NCBI RefSeq assembly: GCF_002754375.1
Contig: NZ_PEFF01000001.1
Span: 3,799,501-3,863,500, forward strand
Direction: 5' to 3'
Length of the DNA stretch: 64,000 nucleotides
Source: Variovorax sp. 54
GTDB taxonomy: Bacteria > Pseudomonadota > Gammaproteobacteria > Burkholderiales > Burkholderiaceae_C
Program-made: the position numbers and the translations under genes
The notes under the pieces: model-generated
Database searches by the model: none
Seen by the model: only the letters and a program-made list of their open reading frames with translations
What the model was told of the DNA's origin: nothing
Shown: piece after piece, positions 25,970 to 33,778 of the stretch
Position numbering within the stretch: the stretch's first letter is position 1
Layout: the number at the start of each line of letters is the position of its first letter

Positions 25970-27553
25970 ATGCACACGTCACCGTCGCCGCACTTCGCGC
26001 TTCCCCTCTGCCGAACGGCCGCCGTGGTCGCGCTGGCACTGCTGGCCGCCTGCGCCAACACGCCACCGACCGCCGGGGGCACGGCCGCCACCACGCCCAC
26101 CCCGACCGACTCCGCGACCGCAGCGGCACGCCCCACCGGCGGCAGCGTGGCCGGGCAGGCGCGCACTTTCTCGACCCAGCTCGCCACCTACACCTCGGTC
26201 GGCTTCGATGCCGTGCCGGGCTGGGCGCGCGACGACTTCTCGGAAAGCTGGCCGGCGTTTCTCGGCAGCTGCAAGGTGCTCAACGGCCGCGGGGCCGAGT
26301 GGAAGGACGTGTGCGACCGCGCACTGAAGGTCGACGGCAAGAGCACGCAGGCGATTCGCGGCTTCTTTGAAAGCGAGTTCTCGGCGTATCAGATCCGCGA
26401 CGACGACCGCAAGCCCGACGGCGTGGTCACCGGTTACTTCGAGCCCGAAATCGCGGGCAGCCGCACCTACGTTGCGCCGTTCATCTACCCGGTCTACGGC
26501 CAGCCCGAGGACATGCTGTTCGTCGATGCGCGCAAGCTCCCGGCCGGCAGCGGCACGGTGGCCGCGAAGATCGAGGGCCGCAACGTGATCGTGCAGACCG
26601 GCCTGAACACGCGCGACATGGGCGCACCGGGCCTCTACGCGCTCGACCTCTCGGCCATCACCCGCGACACGCTCGACCGCAAGGTGCGCCTGCGCATCGA
26701 CGGCAAGCGCCTGCTGCCGTACTACACGCGCGAAGAGATCGAGACCAAGGGCGCGCCCAACGCCAAGGTGCTGGCCTTCGTGAGCAGCGCCACCGCGCTG
26801 TACGAGATGCAGATCCAGGGCTCGGGCCGCATCAAGCTGCCCAGCGGCGAGATCGTGCGCGTGGCGTATGCCGAGCAGAACGGCCAGCCTTTCCGCCCGA
26901 CCATCGCGCAGGCCGCCAACGGCAAGCCGCGCAGCGCGGTCAAGGTGCGCGGCGGTTCGCTCGAGCTGACGCTGGACGACGGCGACGACGAAGACACGGG
27001 CGCCATCGACAACAGCGTGATCCGCACGCGCGGCTTCACGCTGGCGCGGCCCACGGCCAGCGGCGCGGTGGTGGTGCCGGGTCGTCGCACGGCCGGCGCG
27101 GTGGCCGGCTCCGGCATCAAGGACCCGAGCTACGTGTTCTTCAAGGAATCGACCTCGCCCGCGGGCGGTCCGGTGGGCGCCTTCGGCGTGCCGCTGTCGG
27201 CCGGCCGCTCGATCGCGGTCGATCCGCGCAGCACGCCGCTGGGCTACCCGGTGTTCGTGTCGACGCGCACGCCCGGCAGCGGCGCGCCCATGCAGCGCCT
27301 GACCATCGCGCAGGACACCGGCGGTGCCATCCGCGGCGCGGTGCGGGCCGACTATTTCTTCGGCAACGGCCAGCAGGCCGCCACCAACGCGCGCCGCATG
27401 AAGGAACGCGGGCAACTGTGGATTCTTCTGCCGCGCGGCCTGGCCGTGGCGCAGGCCGCGGTGTCGGGTGCGATCCGCACGCGCGGTGGTCCGGCGGGCG
27501 CCAACCTGCCGCAATGCCTGGTGCCGTCCGAGGGCGTTTGCGTCGACGACTGA
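25970..27553 (+). CDS. mltA: Membrane-bound lytic transglycosylase A (MltA) in the T6SS operon
   Basis: The 527-residue lipoprotein cleaves the glycan strands of peptidoglycan. The signal peptide ends at the lipobox LLAAC (Cys28). The MltA domain covers about residues 135-310 (VTGYFEPEIAGSRTYVAPFI, PYYTREEIE, YEMQIQGSGRIKLPSGEIVR). A C-terminal 3D domain at about 385-500 contains AVDPRSTPLGYPVFV and the catalytic-type QDTGGAIRGAVRADYFFG. The two are separated by an Asp-rich insert of about 50 residues, making it longer than E. coli MltA. It sits 61 bp after the kinase gene. In this context it probably opens the cell wall for the T6SS trans-envelope complex. Confidence 0.9.
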   Translation: MHTSPSPHFALPLCRTAAVVALALLAACANTPPTAGGTAATTPTPTDSATAAARPTGGSVAGQARTFSTQLATYTSVGFDAVPGWARDDFSESWPAFLGSCKVLNGRGAEWKDVCDRALKVDGKSTQAIRGFFESEFSAYQIRDDDRKPDGVVTGYFEPEIAGSRTYVAPFIYPVYGQPEDMLFVDARKLPAGSGTVAAKIEGRNVIVQTGLNTRDMGAPGLYALDLSAITRDTLDRKVRLRIDGKRLLPYYTREEIETKGAPNAKVLAFVSSATALYEMQIQGSGRIKLPSGEIVRVAYAEQNGQPFRPTIAQAANGKPRSAVKVRGGSLELTLDDGDDEDTGAIDNSVIRTRGFTLARPTASGAVVVPGRRTAGAVAGSGIKDPSYVFFKESTSPAGGPVGAFGVPLSAGRSIAVDPRSTPLGYPVFVSTRTPGSGAPMQRLTIAQDTGGAIRGAVRADYFFGNGQQAATNARRMKERGQLWILLPRGLAVAQAAVSGAIRTRGGPAGANLPQCLVPSEGVCVDD

Positions 27554-27583
27554 CCTCACTTCTCTCGAACCCCTTGGCCCTTC

Positions 27584-28333
27584 ATGCAGGAAACCCTCTC
27601 GTCCGCGGAAAGCTCTGAACTCGTCCGCCTTTGGCGGCGACGGCAGACGCTGTCCTCGGACGACATGGGCACCATGTACCGCATCGTGGGCGATGCGCTC
27701 GTGGCCTGCAATCCGCCCGAGCTGCAGGTGCTGGGCGAGGGGCGGCAGGAGCTGGTGGCGCAGTTCATCTACGTGAAGGTGCTGCGGCTCGACGCCGACC
27801 CCGACGAGTCGGAAGAGCGCGCCGGCCACAGCGCGCCTTCCACCGCCTTCGCGCTGTGCGCGTACTTCCGCCGCTACCTCATCGATTGCACGCGCGCCAG
27901 CTCGTTTCGCCGCAAGGTCTCCATCGGCGACCAGATCACCGAGGCCCAGCTCGAAGACGAACTCGGTCCCGGCGAAGACCTCGAGGGCTGCCTGGCCGAG
28001 CACGGCCTCAGCGCGCAGGCTGTGCAGCTGGCGGCGCGCGCTTTCATTGCCGGGCTTCCCGAGCCCGAGCGCATCCTGCTGTGCGAGGGCTTCGGGCAGG
28101 AGGCCGAGGGCGGGCTGTCGGGTGTGGCTTCGCGCCACGCCATCGCCTCGTACCACTACCGCGCCGGCCGGCTGGGCCTCGTGCACAAGCGCGAAGGGCT
28201 GGGCGCCGGCTATGCGCAAACCCGCATCGGCAGCTGGATCGGCCAGACCCTGGGCATCGCCATCGAGGCCGACAACATGGCGGCGATCCTGCAGGTTTTC
28301 AAAATCCTCGGGGCTGAAGCGTCTTATGTCTGA
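27584..28333 (+). CDS. Sigma-70-family-like (ECF-type) regulator, tentative
   Basis: The 249-residue protein has two helical blocks that fit ECF sigma factors. A region-2-like block lies at about residues 55-115 (ELVAQFIYVKVLRL, then CAYFRRYLIDCTRASSFRRK, in the place of the -10-binding helix). A region-4-like block lies at about 160-205 (ARAFIAGLPEPERILLCEGF, then ASRHAIASYHYRAGRLGL as a helix-turn-helix). It is longer than usual because of an acidic insert. The next gene resembles a membrane anti-sigma factor, which supports the call. It might set expression of the genes after it. Without an alignment the assignment remains moderate. Confidence 0.5.
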   Translation: MQETLSSAESSELVRLWRRRQTLSSDDMGTMYRIVGDALVACNPPELQVLGEGRQELVAQFIYVKVLRLDADPDESEERAGHSAPSTAFALCAYFRRYLIDCTRASSFRRKVSIGDQITEAQLEDELGPGEDLEGCLAEHGLSAQAVQLAARAFIAGLPEPERILLCEGFGQEAEGGLSGVASRHAIASYHYRAGRLGLVHKREGLGAGYAQTRIGSWIGQTLGIAIEADNMAAILQVFKILGAEASYV

Positions 28334-28360
28334 AGACATAGCCATTCAGGAACAGACGCC

Positions 28361-29494
28361 ATGACCACCGACCTCTGGCCCCCGCTCAGCGTGATCCGCC
28401 ATGCGTTCGAAACCGGCGCGCCGGCGGGAGACGCGCCACCAGGCGCTGCACCCGTTGCGATGCCGCACAGCAGCAGCGCGGGCGCGGGCACGCCCATCGT
28501 GTCGGACCTGCTGCTCCCTTTGACCGAATTGGCCCGGCGCCGCGAGGCTGTCGCCCGGCGCGCCTTCACTGCGCGTTGGGCGCCGGGCCGCCTCGTGAGC
28601 GTGGTGCACGACGGGCGCCTGCTCGGCGTGCTGCTCGACCGCTGCATCCACGGTGACCTCTGGCAAGGCTGGATGGCCGCCGGCGAGCCCGACTGGGCCT
28701 CCGACTTCGACGTTTTGCTGGAGCCCGACGACGAGCCCTTCGAGCCGATGTTCGGTGTGATTCAGGCGTGGAACGTGCTCACGCTCGAGCCCAGCCCGCA
28801 GCTGGCCGCGCGCGTGCTCGGCGAGGTGTCGGCCACGCGGCTCGCCGCGATCCGCGCGGTGCACGACGAATGGGCCGCGCACGCGGTGCCCGTCATTTCA
28901 CCGGAGCCGGGGCGCATTGCGCTGCGGGCCGTGGGTGGGGCGTTCTCGGTGCTGTCAGGCACACCGCTCGGGCCGCAGGACCCGCGTGTTGATTACCAGG
29001 CGCTGTACCGCGATGCGGGTTTGCAACTGGGTCGTGCGCTGGCTTCACCGCAGGAAGAAACGCCCACCGCACCGACGCCATCGCCCGCCCGGCCGCTGCC
29101 GCGGCCCGAGGACGGCTGGTGGGGCAGCATCCGCCGCTGGTTCGGCGCCGAAGGCTGGGCGCGCCCGGCCTTTGCGGCGGTGGCGCTGTTCGCGGTGATC
29201 CAGAACGTCGGGCTCATCGGCGGGCGCAGCACCACCGAAGACGACGACGTGCGCTTTCGCTCGGTGCCTGCCGCGCCGGTCGCGGCGCAGGCGAACCTGG
29301 TCGTGCGCTGGAAAGACGGTGTGCGCATCGACGAAGCCGATCGCCTGCTGCGCACGATGTCGGCGGAAGTGGTCGGCGGGCCGGGTGCCAGTGGCGTGTG
29401 GCGGTTGCGCGTGGCCGACCCGGTCGGTGCTTTGTCGGTGCTCGCGTCGTCGCCCTTGGTTGCGTCGGCCGGGCCGGCGTCGGAACAGCCATGA
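28361..29494 (+). CDS. Single-pass membrane protein, candidate anti-sigma-like partner
   Basis: The 377-residue protein has a cytosolic N-terminal region of about 270 residues, one membrane helix at about 272-292 (AFAAVALFAVIQNVGLIGG), and a periplasmic tail. The tail has the pattern LVVRWKDGVRIDEADRLLRT ... VVGGPGASGVWRLRV, which resembles the C-terminal domain of many membrane anti-sigma factors. No zinc-binding HxxxCxxC motif is visible, so it is not a standard ZAS protein. It lies 27 bp after the sigma-like gene, and its stop overlaps the ATG of the caspase-like frame. The function is inferred from topology and neighbours. Confidence 0.45.
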   Translation: MTTDLWPPLSVIRHAFETGAPAGDAPPGAAPVAMPHSSSAGAGTPIVSDLLLPLTELARRREAVARRAFTARWAPGRLVSVVHDGRLLGVLLDRCIHGDLWQGWMAAGEPDWASDFDVLLEPDDEPFEPMFGVIQAWNVLTLEPSPQLAARVLGEVSATRLAAIRAVHDEWAAHAVPVISPEPGRIALRAVGGAFSVLSGTPLGPQDPRVDYQALYRDAGLQLGRALASPQEETPTAPTPSPARPLPRPEDGWWGSIRRWFGAEGWARPAFAAVALFAVIQNVGLIGGRSTTEDDDVRFRSVPAAPVAAQANLVVRWKDGVRIDEADRLLRTMSAEVVGGPGASGVWRLRVADPVGALSVLASSPLVASAGPASEQP

Positions 29495-31683
29495 CCCGCG
29501 CCGCGCGGCTTCCCTCTTTCTCCCTCCCCTTCCGGGGGAGGGCAGGGGTGGGGGCAAGCGGCGCATCCATCGGGCGCTCTGCGCGCCCCCATCCCAGCCT
29601 TCCCCCGGAAGGGGAAGGAGCGATGCGGGTGCATCCGTCTTTTCCCCTCTCCCCAAGGGGAGAGGGAGCAACGCAGCGACACTTCCTGCAAGCGTTGCTG
29701 ATGGTGTTGCTGCTTGCATGCGGCAGCACCTCCCTCGCCGCACAGCGCGCCTTGCTCGTCGGCGTCTCCGAACTCGTCAACCAGCCCCAGGCCCTGTGGC
29801 TGCAGGCGCCGCGCAACGATGTGATGCTCATGCGCGATGCCTTGCTCAAGCAGGGCTTCGCAGCCACCGACATCGCCGTGCTCGCCGACGGCGTGAGCGG
29901 TGCCGCGCTGCCCGAGGCCCAAGCCATCCACGCCGCACTCGGCCGCCTGCTCGCACAGTCGAAGAGCGGCGACTTCGTGCTGCTGTACTTCTCCGGCCAC
30001 GGCACGCGCTGGCGCGACACCACCAAGCGCTACCAGGAGCCCGACGGCCTGGCCGAGAACTTCCTGGCGCGCGACGTGCGCGGTGCCATCGGGGCCGACA
30101 GCGCCCTCGCAGGCGGCGTGCGCGATGTCGACTTCGACGCCTGGGTGCAGGCCTTCCTCGCACGCGACGTGTTCGTGTGGTCGGTGTTCGACACCTGCGC
30201 CGCCACGTCGATGACGCGTGGCGCCGCAGCCGCCGCCGTGCCCGCCACCGCCGAAGGCCCGCCCGACGACGAGGTGCGCTGGCGCGGCCTGCGCGCCGCG
30301 CAGTTGCGCGCCGGCCCGCCACCCGCCGCGGCGTCGCTCACGACACCGCCCGCCGCCGCCCGCGTGGCGCGCGCCCGCTATGTCGCCTTCTACGCCTCCG
30401 AAAGCCACCAGATCACGCCCGAGCTGCGCCTGCCGCGCCAGAGCCGTGCGGCGCGCCCGCAGGGCCTGCTGACCTGGGCCGTGGCCGGCGCGCTGGAACG
30501 CAAGCCCGCCACCTGGCGCGAGCTGTTCGACGGCGTGCTCGCGCTCTATCCGCCGGTGATCGATGAACTGGCCCAGCGCTTCCCCACGCGCGAGCTGCCG
30601 TCGCCGGTGGCCGAAGGCAACCTCGACGGCCGGCTCTTCGCCAACAGCGTGGCCGCGGCCTCGACCCAGCCGGTCTGGCGCGCGCAGCGCAGCGGCGACA
30701 TGCTCACCGTGCCCGCCGGCCAGATCGACGGCCTGCAGCCGCGCCAGGCGCTGCGCGTGAGCGCCACGCGCGAGGACGGCACCGTGCGCAGCGCGCAGGC
30801 CACGCTGGCGCAGGCTGAATTCGACAGCGCGCGCCTGCCGGTGCCCGAGGCGCTGCGGGCCCTGTCGGGCGCCGCGAGCTGGAGCGTCTCGCCGCTCGCG
30901 CCCCCGCCCGCGATCGCGCTGCGCGTGCGCAGCGACAACGGCCAGCCGCCGCCGCGCCTGAACCTCGACTACCCGGCCTCGGTGCTCGCGGCCGACACAG
31001 ACAGCACCGCCGACGTGCGCTGGACCGACCTGGGCAGCGGCGGCCAGCGCCTCGAGCTGCTCATGCCCTCGCTCGGCGGCAACACGGCGGGTCGTACCGA
31101 GCTGCTGCCCGACAGCGCCGCCGTGCAGCGGCGCCTCGAAGCGCTGGCGCGGCTCAAGTGGTGGAACCAGCTGCAGGCATTGGGTGCGGGCGCTGACGAC
31201 ACACCGCTCGACGGCTTCGACGCTGTGCTCGAAATCTGGAACGGCGACCGGCTGGTGCGCAGCGAGCCCGCGCGCCGCGCCGCAGGCCCGGCGCTGGCGC
31301 TGCGCCCCGGTGAGCGCGCGGCGCTGCAGGTGCGCAACACCAGCGGCCATTCGGTCGACCTCGTGGTGGCCGGGATCGATGCGCAGGGCGGCCTGCGCGC
31401 CGTGTACCCCGACGACCCCGGCGACAGCAACCGCTTCGAGCGCGGCACGCGCGAGACGCCCGCCGCCAAGCGCTTCGATCTGCCGTGGTTCGCCGGCGCC
31501 GGTGCGCGCCTGTATGTCTTTGCCATGCCCGCCACGCCGCAGAGCGCACCGCGCCTGTTCGGCTCGGGCGTTGCCGAATCGCCGATGGCCGAGCTGCGAC
31601 TGCGCGGTCAGCCCAATCCTCAGAAGCGGCCGTTGTTCGTCGCCATGGTGTCCTGGTCGGCCGGGGACGCGCCCGTGCGCTGA
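29491..31683 (+). CDS. Caspase-family (peptidase C14) protein with DUF4384-like C-terminus
   Basis: From the ATG at 29491 the frame gives 730 residues. The caspase-like domain begins RALLVGVSELVNQP and has the catalytic dyad His170 in LYFSGHGTRW and Cys236 in SVFDTCAATS. A long beta-rich region follows; its end (LRPGERAALQVRNTSGHSVD ... GGLRAVYPDDPG) resembles DUF4384. The export signal is probably HFLQALLMVLLLACGS, with an LLAC lipobox. About 50 codons before it consist of palindromic repeat DNA that happens to be open in frame, so the native start is uncertain: 29491, ATG 29623, or a later codon. Protease substrates are unknown. Confidence 0.7.
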   Translation: MTRAARLPSFSLPFRGRAGVGASGASIGRSARPHPSLPPEGEGAMRVHPSFPLSPRGEGATQRHFLQALLMVLLLACGSTSLAAQRALLVGVSELVNQPQALWLQAPRNDVMLMRDALLKQGFAATDIAVLADGVSGAALPEAQAIHAALGRLLAQSKSGDFVLLYFSGHGTRWRDTTKRYQEPDGLAENFLARDVRGAIGADSALAGGVRDVDFDAWVQAFLARDVFVWSVFDTCAATSMTRGAAAAAVPATAEGPPDDEVRWRGLRAAQLRAGPPPAAASLTTPPAAARVARARYVAFYASESHQITPELRLPRQSRAARPQGLLTWAVAGALERKPATWRELFDGVLALYPPVIDELAQRFPTRELPSPVAEGNLDGRLFANSVAAASTQPVWRAQRSGDMLTVPAGQIDGLQPRQALRVSATREDGTVRSAQATLAQAEFDSARLPVPEALRALSGAASWSVSPLAPPPAIALRVRSDNGQPPPRLNLDYPASVLAADTDSTADVRWTDLGSGGQRLELLMPSLGGNTAGRTELLPDSAAVQRRLEALARLKWWNQLQALGAGADDTPLDGFDAVLEIWNGDRLVRSEPARRAAGPALALRPGERAALQVRNTSGHSVDLVVAGIDAQGGLRAVYPDDPGDSNRFERGTRETPAAKRFDLPWFAGAGARLYVFAMPATPQSAPRLFGSGVAESPMAELRLRGQPNPQKRPLFVAMVSWSAGDAPVR
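29509..29680. repeat. Palindromic repeats inside the 5' end of the caspase frame
   Basis: Two related elements lie in inverted orientation: about 29520-29558 (CTCCCTCCCCTTCCGGGGGA...) and about 29586-29625, whose reverse complement starts CTCCTTCCCCTTCCGGGGGA. A third palindrome, CCCCTCTCCCCAAGGGGAGA, lies at about 29644-29664. It is the same core found at the centre of the large inverted repeat at 23231-23942. They separate the ATGA junction from the signal-peptide-coding part of the gene. Confidence 0.75.
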
Positions 31684-31713
31684 TGACCGGAATTTTTTCT
31701 CAAGGAGATTGCA

Positions 31714-32259
31714 ATGAGTCTGTCCGCTGAAGGCATCCTGGACCCCGACGAGCTGCTGCGCATGCTCGACCTGCTCGCGGGCGAGACCGCCAACGACTTC
31801 ATGATGTCGATCGACAGCCGCGGCACCAAGGTCAAGGGCGAGTCGGAGCGCGGCATCGAGTTCATCGACATCGGCGGCTACTGCCACCAGATGGAAGTGG
31901 CTGCGCCGCCCGGTTCCACCAAGGGCAAGGTGCGCATCTTCCCGCTGGTGGTGGTGCGCGAGTGCGACGCCACCACCGCCTCCATCTCGAGCCTGCTCGC
32001 GAGCCAGGAAGACAAGCTCGAGGTGTCGATCTTCGTCTACCGCGCCAGCGGCGACCACATGGTGTCCGACCCGTTCCTCGAGATCGTGCTGACCGACGCG
32101 CGCGTGGTCAGCCAGGCCATCCTCACCGGCGGCCGTCCGCGCCAGCCGCGCGAGGTCACGGTGTTCGCGGGCCGCAAGGTCGAGATCAAGTCGGCCGCGC
32201 AGCAGCACTCCGGCCTGCGCGGCGCGGTGCGCACCGCCACCATCACCGCCACCCAGTGA
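31714..32259 (+). CDS. Divergent Hcp-like T6SS protein
   Basis: The 181-residue protein resembles Hcp tube proteins. DFMMSIDSRGTKVKGESERG matches the xxFxKIdxxxGES opening of Hcp. KGKVRIFPLVVVRECDATTA and the central DKLEVSIFVYRASGDHMVSD strand fit the Hcp beta barrel, and LEIVLTDARVVSQAILTGGR corresponds to the YLxxxLxxVxVSxxxxGG block. It differs much from the canonical Hcp at 50619. A strong AAGGAG precedes the ATG by 8 bp. It lies between the caspase-like and tagJ genes. It may be a specialised tube ring, an effector carrier, or an assembly factor. Confidence 0.65.
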   Translation: MSLSAEGILDPDELLRMLDLLAGETANDFMMSIDSRGTKVKGESERGIEFIDIGGYCHQMEVAAPPGSTKGKVRIFPLVVVRECDATTASISSLLASQEDKLEVSIFVYRASGDHMVSDPFLEIVLTDARVVSQAILTGGRPRQPREVTVFAGRKVEIKSAAQQHSGLRGAVRTATITATQ

Positions 32260-32281
32260 CGACTTTTCTGGAGCCCTCACC

Positions 32282-33151
32282 ATGACCACCGCCTCCGCCG
32301 CGCTGCTCCAGTCCGCCGACCCGGTCGGCGCCCTCCAGGCCCTGAGCGACGAGGTGCGCGCCAAGCCCGCCGACGCCAAGCTGCGCGTCTTCATGGCGCA
32401 GCTGCTGTGCGTGCTCGGGCAGTGGGAGCGTGCGCTCAACCAGCTCACCGTCGCGGCCGAGCTCGACGCGCTCGCCGTTCCCATGAAGCAGGTGTACGGC
32501 GACGCCGTGCGCTGCGAAGGCCTGCGCGCCGAGGTGTTTGCCGGCACGCGCACGCCGATGATCTTCGGCCAGCCCGACGAATGGCTGGCACTGCTCATCG
32601 AATCGCTGCTGCGGCAAGGCCGCGGCGAGAGCGAGCTGGCCGAAGACCTGCGCCAGCGTGCCTTCGACGGCGCACCCGCCATCGCGGGCACCATCGCGGG
32701 CACCATCGCGGGCACCATCGCGGGCACCATCGACGGTGCGCCCTTCGAGTGGCTGGCCGACGCCGACATGCGCCTGGGCCCGGTGCTCGAGGCCTTCGTC
32801 AACGGCAAGTACTACTGGATTCCCTACGCGCGCCTCGCGCACATCAAGATCGAGCCGCCCGAAGACCTGCGCGACTGCGTCTGGATGCCCGCGCACCTGC
32901 AGTTCGAGAACGGCGGCGAAACGCTGGCGCTCATTCCCACGCGCTACGAAGGCACCGAGGCGCAAGAAGACGGCGCGCTGCGCCTGGCGCGCAAGACCGA
33001 CTGGCGCGAGCTGCGCCCCGAGGTCTGGGCCGGCTACGGCCAGCGCGTGCTCGGCAGCGATGCCGGCGAGTACGCGCTGATGGACGTGCGCGAGATCCTC
33101 TTCACGCCCGCCGCCACCGAAGGTGGTGAAGAAGGCAGCGGCGGTGGCTGA
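32282..33151 (+). CDS. tagJ: T6SS accessory protein TagJ (ImpE/SciE)
   Basis: The 289-residue protein belongs to the ImpE family, which binds the sheath protein TssB and influences sheath turnover. The N-terminal TPR-like part (DPVGALQALSDEVRAKPADA, LRVFMAQLLCVLGQWERALN) and the C-terminal half (YYWIPYARLAHIKIEPPEDL, VWMPAHLQFENGGE, ALIPTRYEG) are characteristic. Between them a 12-bp tandem repeat encodes IAGT four times at about residues 134-149, in a region that looks like a flexible loop. It overlaps tssE by up to 29 bp, an arrangement often seen for impE/tssE. Confidence 0.9.
   Translation: MTTASAALLQSADPVGALQALSDEVRAKPADAKLRVFMAQLLCVLGQWERALNQLTVAAELDALAVPMKQVYGDAVRCEGLRAEVFAGTRTPMIFGQPDEWLALLIESLLRQGRGESELAEDLRQRAFDGAPAIAGTIAGTIAGTIAGTIDGAPFEWLADADMRLGPVLEAFVNGKYYWIPYARLAHIKIEPPEDLRDCVWMPAHLQFENGGETLALIPTRYEGTEAQEDGALRLARKTDWRELRPEVWAGYGQRVLGSDAGEYALMDVREILFTPAATEGGEEGSGGG
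32681..32728 (+). repeat. 12-bp tandem repeat x4 within tagJ
   Basis: ATCGCGGGCACC occurs four times without mismatch and is followed by a partial fifth unit (ATCGAC). The unit encodes Ile-Ala-Gly-Thr, and because it is 12 bp, copy-number change would keep the frame. It would only lengthen or shorten a loop in TagJ. Confidence 0.9.
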
Positions 33152-33665
33152 TGCCAACGCGCCGGCCGCGCAGGAGCGGCTGCAGCCCTCGCTGCTCGAC
33201 CGGCTCGTCGACCACGCGCCCGACGAAAAGCGCGAGGGCGACGACAAGCGCACGCTGACCAAGCAGGCGCTGCGCCAGGCCGTGCTGCGCGACCTGAGCT
33301 GGCTGTTCAATGCCACCGGATTCGGCCTGCAGATGGACGACCGCCAGTACCCCAACGCCGCGCGCTCCGTCATCAATTACGGATTGCCTATGCTGTCTGG
33401 CCAGTTCACCTCGTCGGTGCAGCGTGTCAGCATGGAACAGGCTTTGAAGAACGCAATCCTGCAGTTCGAGCCACGCATCCTGTCCCGCACTCTCGAAGTG
33501 GAACTCGTCATGGAAGGCTCGGCATTGGACTCCCACAACAGCATCGGCCTGCAGATCCGCGGCATGCTCTGGGCGCAACCCGTGCCGCTGGAGTTCCTGA
33601 TGCGCAGCCGCGTTGATCTGGAAGAAGGCCGCATCGAGATTCAGGACGTTTCGCAACGATCATGA
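33123..33665 (+). CDS. tssE: T6SS baseplate protein TssE (gp25-like)
   Basis: TssE is the gp25-like wedge component of the T6SS baseplate. The opening QERLQPSLLDRLVD and the block VLRDLSWLFNATG are typical. GLPMLSGQFTSSVQ, QFEPRILSRTLEVELV and LEFLMRSRVDLEEGRIEI complete the lysozyme-like fold. With GTG at 33123 it has 180 residues; GTG at 33144 (MADANAP...) is an equally good start nearer the usual TssE N-terminus. It overlaps the 3' end of tagJ. Its TGA overlaps an ATG (33662) that opens into an intergenic repeat ahead of tssF. Confidence 0.92.
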   Translation: MVKKAAAVADANAPAAQERLQPSLLDRLVDHAPDEKREGDDKRTLTKQALRQAVLRDLSWLFNATGFGLQMDDRQYPNAARSVINYGLPMLSGQFTSSVQRVSMEQALKNAILQFEPRILSRTLEVELVMEGSALDSHNSIGLQIRGMLWAQPVPLEFLMRSRVDLEEGRIEIQDVSQRS

Positions 33666-33778
33666 GCCCCCCGGCTTTTCACTGCGCTGCGCTGCGTGTA
33701 ATTCGCCACCCCCGAGGGGGAGGCGCGGCCTGCCTTGGGGCGGCCCGGCGGCAGCCGCACCGAGATAAGTCCCCCCGC
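33666..33778. repeat. Intergenic palindromic repeat between tssE and tssF
   Basis: The 113-bp spacer contains GCGCTGCGCTGCG, the palindrome CCCCCGAGGGGG (33710-33721), and a GGGGCGGCCCGGCGGCAGCC stretch. This composition is typical of dispersed intergenic repeats in Comamonadaceae (from memory). The spacer is open in the tssF frame from ATG 33662, which overlaps the tssE stop, so 39 extra residues could be translated before the native TssF start. I think it is an insertion into a formerly tight junction. Confidence 0.65.

Noticed and set aside
33662..33778. ATG 33662 as the true tssF start
   Set aside because: The 39 added residues are encoded by an intergenic repeat, and TssF proteins begin with the MDPRLLTLYEQELRYF segment at 33779. 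Real read-through remains possible.
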